From a virus: 33,117 nt of DNA. The notes beneath the pieces were generated by a model. It was not told the origin of the DNA. It saw nothing but the letters and a program-made list of their open reading frames with translations, and did not search any database. Location of the stretch: positions 1 to 33,117 of IMG/VR virus record IMGVR_UViG_3300009430_000253, one strand, 5' to 3'. A program made the translations under genes and the position numbers. Below are positions 30,246 through 33,117 of the stretch, piece after piece; position 1 is the stretch's first letter, and every line of letters begins with the position of its first letter.

Positions 30246-31196
30246 ATGCCAGCCTTGCCACCGATTTCTAACTTCACGGGCTCCACAGTCACCGAGGGCC
30301 AGTTCAAAACAGCGCTGAACGACTTGCGCGCCTACTTGGCGGGACTGCTTGGGACAGACGGAAGCGCAGCCACCGCGCTGGCCACCTTGGGTTCTCTGGG
30401 GTCCGGTTATGACAGCAAGACAGCGACCTACACTGTGGTTTCAAGCGACCGGGGCCGCATGATCGACTGCAGCGGGACATTCACGCTGAACTTGACCGCT
30501 GCCGCCACGCTGGGTGCGGGTTTCACCATCGCTGTGCGCAATTCAGGCACTGGCGACGTGACGCTAGATCCCAGCGGAGCCGAGTTGATCGATGGGGTTT
30601 CCACCGTGACACTCGCACCAGGCGAAGCCTATGACCTGTATTGCACCGGAACTGCCTGGAGATCATCCGGGCGAGTGCTCACAACATCCTTTGCCACAGA
30701 CGAATACGTCAAGCAGAGTTTCAGCCTGTTCCAGACGTTCAGCTCGCTGGCATCCGGAGCCAGCCGCTCGATTGGCTCGCCGAGTTACATGATCTGGTCG
30801 AGCTATTCCAGCACGCAGTGGTCACGCGGCACTTACTACACAAACATGTTCTACATGGCTGCGCAGGGCAAGAGTTCTGTGCAGGTCAATGTGGGCAACT
30901 GTCGGCACACGATATGGAACTACAGCACCACCAAGTCGATGCAGATCAATTTGACGGCGGTGATCAATTTCGCGGCTGACGACACCTACGGGTTTCAGAT
31001 CCGCCAAAACGGCTCCATCGTCGGCACCTATGGCACGTATTCGGCCCGGGGTGTGCAGACCTACAACTTTGGCACGTTCACGGTGCCGCCCAACAGCACG
31101 GTCACGTTTGACCTGTATGGCTCGATTTTGAGTGGGTCGAGTGGCGACTCGATCTATGTGAACTCGTTCACGGCCACTTACATCCAGTTCGTTTGA
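30246..31196 (+). CDS. Tail fibre / receptor-binding protein candidate
   Basis: A 316-residue protein. The first part (FTGSTVTEGQFKTALNDLRAYLAGLLG) is a short helix; the next (TYTVVSSDRGRMIDCSGTFTLNL, then AVRNSGTGDVTLDPSGAELI) is a beta-helical segment often seen in phage particle proteins; the last 150 residues are Tyr, Ser, Thr and Asn-rich (MIWSSYSSTQWSRGTYY, TIWNYSTTKSMQINL) with an NSTVTFDLYGSI segment, as in a beta-sandwich tip domain. The order in the fibre region and the aromatic, polar composition of the C-terminal domain suggest receptor binding. AAGGAG precedes the ATG by six bases. No chaperone-like C-terminus is visible. Confidence 0.68.
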   Translation: MPALPPISNFTGSTVTEGQFKTALNDLRAYLAGLLGTDGSAATALATLGSLGSGYDSKTATYTVVSSDRGRMIDCSGTFTLNLTAAATLGAGFTIAVRNSGTGDVTLDPSGAELIDGVSTVTLAPGEAYDLYCTGTAWRSSGRVLTTSFATDEYVKQSFSLFQTFSSLASGASRSIGSPSYMIWSSYSSTQWSRGTYYTNMFYMAAQGKSSVQVNVGNCRHTIWNYSTTKSMQINLTAVINFAADDTYGFQIRQNGSIVGTYGTYSARGVQTYNFGTFTVPPNSTVTFDLYGSILSGSSGDSIYVNSFTATYIQFV

Positions 31197-31205
31197 GGAG
31201 GAGTG

Positions 31206-31439
31206 ATGCAACGACTTTATTTCAATTTCCAAAAAGGGGATGTTCGGCTCGTACCCCTGGCGGACTGTCCGGCGATCGAGGACGAAACCAGCTTCCCGAA
31301 TGCGGACATTCCAGACGACGTGACCATGGAGATGATCAGCTTCAAAGCCATTGACGGTCGTCTTGATCCGGTCATCACCTACCCATCCATACCCATCACA
31401 ACAGAGCCACAACCAGGAGGTGTCAATGGCCAGCCCTAA
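31206..31439 (+). CDS. Small protein of unknown function in fibre region
   Basis: A 77-residue protein: MQRLYFNFQKGDVRLVPLADCPAIED, an acidic middle (NADIPDDVTMEMIS) and a Pro-rich tail. It is not a family I recognise. The strong purine-rich GAGGAGGAG just upstream supports it; the ATG at 31206 is three codon positions better placed than the in-frame GTG at 31203. It ends 13 bases inside the next gene. It may be a fibre assembly partner, as small genes behind fibre genes often are; that is inference from position only. Confidence 0.55.
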   Translation: MQRLYFNFQKGDVRLVPLADCPAIEDETSFPNADIPDDVTMEMISFKAIDGRLDPVITYPSIPITTEPQPGGVNGQP

Positions 31440-31818
31440 ATCCCCACCTAAATCTCAGTTGAGCCTGATCAGCAACCTCTGGATCAAGCTGATGACTTTT
31501 GAAAACGCAGGTGACGTCAACGAGGGCCACAAGCACGCATTCGATCACCCCACTTTGCTGGTCAAGGGGCGGCTGCAGGTGGATGTGGATGGCGCTGTGT
31601 CGGAGTTTACAGCGCCTCACATCATCTTCATTGCCCGCAATAAGACCCATACCCTCACGGCGCTGGAAGATGGCACGGTAGCGGCCTGTATTCACGCATT
31701 GCGTGATGGCGAGCGGGTGGAGGACATCGTTGATCCCGCCATGATTCCGGCGGGTATCAATCCCAACCATCTGCCTGACTTCATCAAGCCACTGGCCAAG
31801 GCCGATCACTTCGCCTGA
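31426..31818 (+). CDS. Cupin-fold protein
   Basis: A 130-residue protein with one cupin domain. Motif 1 is very clear: Gly29, five residues, His35-x-His37, three residues, then His41 in the position usually taken by Glu, six residues, Gly48. A second half with PHIIFIARNKTHTLTALEDG supplies strand and a further His for motif 2. A three- or four-His metal site is therefore possible. The start ATG follows AGGAGG by five bases and overlaps the previous gene by 14 bases. Cupin proteins in phage tail regions are known, but what this one does (structure, sugar-related, or metal-binding) is not visible. It is followed by a strong terminator. Confidence 0.75.
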   Translation: MASPKSPPKSQLSLISNLWIKLMTFENAGDVNEGHKHAFDHPTLLVKGRLQVDVDGAVSEFTAPHIIFIARNKTHTLTALEDGTVAACIHALRDGERVEDIVDPAMIPAGINPNHLPDFIKPLAKADHFA

Positions 31819-31838
31819 AGCAAAGCCCCGTTATTTAC

Positions 31839-31876
31839 GCCCGCCTGGAGAGATCCAGTGCGGGCATTTTGCATTT
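31839..31876 (+). terminator. Intrinsic terminator between tail-fibre and lysis genes
   Basis: GCCCGC at 31839-31844 pairs with GCGGGC at 31860-31865, extended inside by CTGGA (31845-31849) with TCCAG (31854-31858) around a GAGA tetraloop; one T at 31859 bulges. A T-rich ATTTTGCATTTT follows. This 11-pair stem is the best terminator in the window. It should end the long structural transcript; readthrough or a new start supplies the lysis genes, whose ribosome site GGAG lies just beyond. Confidence 0.78.
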
Positions 31877-31889
31877 TGGAGACCCAACC

Positions 31890-32186
31890 ATGGAGAACGT
31901 AGACGAAACCGGCGTAGCGCAGTCCATCACCCTGCGCCCCGAAGATCTGGACGATCTGCTCACCCGCGCTGCTGAGCGTGGTGCCGAGCGTTGCCTGGCC
32001 CATCTCGGCCTGGAAAACGGCCACGCCGCGCGGGACATCCGCGAACTGCGCGGCCTGCTCGAAGCCTGGCGCGATGCCCGCCGCACTGCCTGGCAGACCA
32101 CCGTCAAGGTCATCACCACCTGCATCCTGGCCGCATTGCTAGTTGGTGCCGCCATCAAGCTCAAACTGATGGGAGGCCCGCAATGA
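31890..32186 (+). CDS. DUF6127-type membrane protein (lysis region)
   Basis: A 98-residue protein. The N-terminal part is acidic and helical (ITLRPEDLDDLLTRAAERGAER), followed by HAARDIRELRGLLEAWRDARRTAWQTTVK and one hydrophobic segment at about residues 74-90 (VITTCILAALLVGAAIKL). The family pattern is DUF6127. Its single membrane helix and place before the 3TM holin suggest an accessory or anti-holin, which is inference. The ATG at 31890 is chosen over an upstream in-frame ATG at 31869 because GGAG fits it at eight bases and the earlier one lies within the T tract of the terminator. Confidence 0.78.
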   Translation: MENVDETGVAQSITLRPEDLDDLLTRAAERGAERCLAHLGLENGHAARDIRELRGLLEAWRDARRTAWQTTVKVITTCILAALLVGAAIKLKLMGGPQ

Positions 32187-32659
32187 TCGAGACTCTACTT
32201 GGTGGCCTCCTTGGCGGGGCCTTCCGTCTCGCGCCTGAAATCCTTAAGTGGCTGGACCGCCAGGGCGAACGGGGCCATGAACTGGCGATGCAGGACAAAG
32301 CACTGGAGTTCGAAAAGTTGCGCGGAGCCCAGCGCATGGCCGAAATTGGTGCTGCCTCCGATGCGGCCTGGAACGTGGGCGTTGTCGAGGCCTTGCGGGA
32401 TGCGGTAGCGGCGCAGGGTCAGAAATCGGGTGTCGGTTGGGCTGATGCCTTGTCGGTCAGTGTGAGGCCGGTGATCACCTACTGGTTCATGGCGCTGTAT
32501 TGCGCTGCCAAGACTGCAGCGTTTGCGGCAGCCGTGACCGCTGGCGCTGGCTGGGGGACGGCCATCCTGCATGCCTGGACAGAGGCTGACCAGGCGCTTT
32601 GGGCGGGGGTGTTGAACTTCTGGTTTCTGGGGCGTGTGTTTGACCGGGTGCGGCCGTGA
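32183..32659 (+). CDS. Holin, 3TM/GTA-holin type
   Basis: A 158-residue protein of the 3TM-type holin family. The N-terminus (LLGGLLGGAFRLAPEILKWLDRQ) is an amphipathic, Gly-rich helix, then a charged helix region (HELAMQDKALEFEKLRGAQ), then hydrophobic segments in RPVITYWFMALYCAAKTAAFAAAV and ALWAGVLNFWFLGRVFDR. The FWFLGR end is the characteristic family finish. It makes a hole in the inner membrane at the end of infection and lets the endolysin out. The ATG overlaps the preceding stop by four bases; it overlaps the lysozyme GTG by four bases, forming a compact lysis operon. Confidence 0.82.
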   Translation: MIETLLGGLLGGAFRLAPEILKWLDRQGERGHELAMQDKALEFEKLRGAQRMAEIGAASDAAWNVGVVEALRDAVAAQGQKSGVGWADALSVSVRPVITYWFMALYCAAKTAAFAAAVTAGAGWGTAILHAWTEADQALWAGVLNFWFLGRVFDRVRP

Positions 32660-33117
32660 TCGCAGTTCCACAAGCGGCTATTGATCTGGCCAAGCGCTTC
32701 GAGGGATTCGAGCGCAGGGTGAAGCGCGGAATCGAGATCACTGCCGTCCCCTACATCTGCCCGGCAGGGTTCTGGACGATTGGGTACGGCCATCTCTGCG
32801 ACCCCAAGCACCCGCCGATCACGGAGGCAGAAGCCGAGGTCTATCTGGCGCGCGACTTCCAAACTGCGCTCGCTGCGACGCTGCGCTTCTGTCCGGTGCT
32901 GGCCACAGAACCGGAGGGGCGGCTGGCGGCTATTGTGGACTTCACTTTCAACCTTGGTGCGGGGCGTCTTCAGACCTCGACGTTGAGACGGCGGGTCAAC
33001 CAGCGTGACTGGCTTGCAAGCAGCCAGGAATTACGCCGGTGGGTCTATGGTGGTGGGAGAGTACTGTCTGGTTTAGTCAGACGACGCCAAGAAGAAGTTT
33101 TTCTGCTCGTCGGGTAG
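32656..33117 (+). CDS. Endolysin, GH24 phage lysozyme with Cys in the Asp position
   Basis: A 153-residue phage lysozyme. The family core is clear: Glu16 in AKRFEGFE, Thr41 in GFWTIGYGH, and a FNLGAGRLQTSTL segment; the C-terminal LVRRRQEE is also typical. By alignment with T4 lysozyme (Glu11, Asp20, Thr26), the Asp position is taken by Cys35 in YICPAG, and there is an insertion of about ten residues before it. It cuts the peptidoglycan glycan strands after the holin opens the membrane. The GTG start overlaps the holin stop by four bases. No signal peptide is visible, so export is holin-dependent. The gene ends at the last base of the window; any Rz/Rz1 spanins would lie beyond. Confidence 0.88.
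   Translation: MIAVPQAAIDLAKRFEGFERRVKRGIEITAVPYICPAGFWTIGYGHLCDPKHPPITEAEAEVYLARDFQTALAATLRFCPVLATEPEGRLAAIVDFTFNLGAGRLQTSTLRRRVNQRDWLASSQELRRWVYGGGRVLSGLVRRRQEEVFLLVG

Noticed and set aside
28787-31196. Diversity-generating retroelement, suggested by tropism-determinant-like N-terminal domains
   Set aside because: No reverse transcriptase, no template/variable repeat pair with adenine-specific differences; the 756-base offset repeat is an ordinary domain duplication.
1-33117. tRNA, rRNA or attachment sites
   Set aside because: I saw no cloverleaf-forming segment, rRNA-like sequence, integrase gene or long terminal duplication; a trained search could still find a tRNA missed by eye.

Overview
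The window is one continuous stretch of a lambda-like tailed-phage (siphovirus) genome, most likely a prophage or temperate phage of a betaproteobacterium. Inference on the host rests on the uniformly high G+C, the codon choice, and family combinations usual in Burkholderiales prophages (P63C, DUF6511, DUF3489, DUF6900, DUF6362 and DUF6441 types). No integrase, lytic repressor or attachment site lies inside the window, so temperate lifestyle is not proven here. The left edge cuts a gene; the right edge falls exactly on the stop codon of the endolysin.

Layout. (1) 1-5997, early replication, recombination and regulation block on the plus strand: C-terminal part of a P63C protein, a DUF6511 protein, a Cas4/AddB-like Fe-S nuclease, a small HTH protein, an XRE/sigma region 4 protein, a large P4-type primase-helicase, a RuvC-like resolvase, a small unknown protein and a DUF6362 protein. 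Genes up to 4790 overlap by 4-8 bases and look translationally coupled. A 140-base gap at 4791-4930 carries a perfect 13-base inverted repeat around an alternating purine-pyrimidine tract. (2) 5998-6436, a 439-base non-coding region with a palindrome, four GTTACC repeats and a terminator-like hairpin that ends a few bases before the next start codon. (3) 6437-9525, DNA modification: two tandem ParB-like/methyltransferase fusions with different catalytic motifs, then a small protein joining an HTH to a segment resembling the RNA polymerase alpha C-terminal domain. (4) 9500-11048, four small genes on the minus strand (two unknown, DUF3489, DUF6900), the only opposite-strand block.

(5) 11208-19661, packaging and head: small and large terminase, gpW-like joiner, portal, S49 capsid protease with an in-frame nested scaffold candidate (as lambda C/Nu3), gpD-like decoration protein, gpE-like major capsid protein, gpFII-like completion protein, DUF6441 and gpU-like proteins. 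(6) 19730-28167, tail: tube, tail assembly chaperone with a canonical A AAA AAC minus-1 slippery site, tape measure, gpM-like, DUF1833 (gpL-like), NlpC/P60 (gpK-like), and a fused gpI/gpJ-type tail tip protein. (7) 28200-31818, host-recognition region: small tail-tip proteins, a collagen-like miniprotein, a repeat-bearing fibre, a free-standing fibre N-terminal domain, a fibre/receptor-binding candidate and a cupin protein. (8) 31890-33117, lysis: a DUF6127 one-helix membrane protein, a 3TM-type holin and a GH24 lysozyme whose usual catalytic Asp position is Cys.

The structural gene order follows lambda closely (Nu1-A-W-B-C/Nu3-D-E-FII-Z-U-V-G/T-H-M-L-K-I/J). The most interesting unexplained structures are a recurring hairpin-plus-ribosome-site element placed just before the modification, capsid and lysis genes, the GTTACC array, the origin-like gap after the primase, the HTH/alpha-CTD-like protein, and the minus-strand cassette. 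All family names come from recognition of the translated sequence, not from a search.
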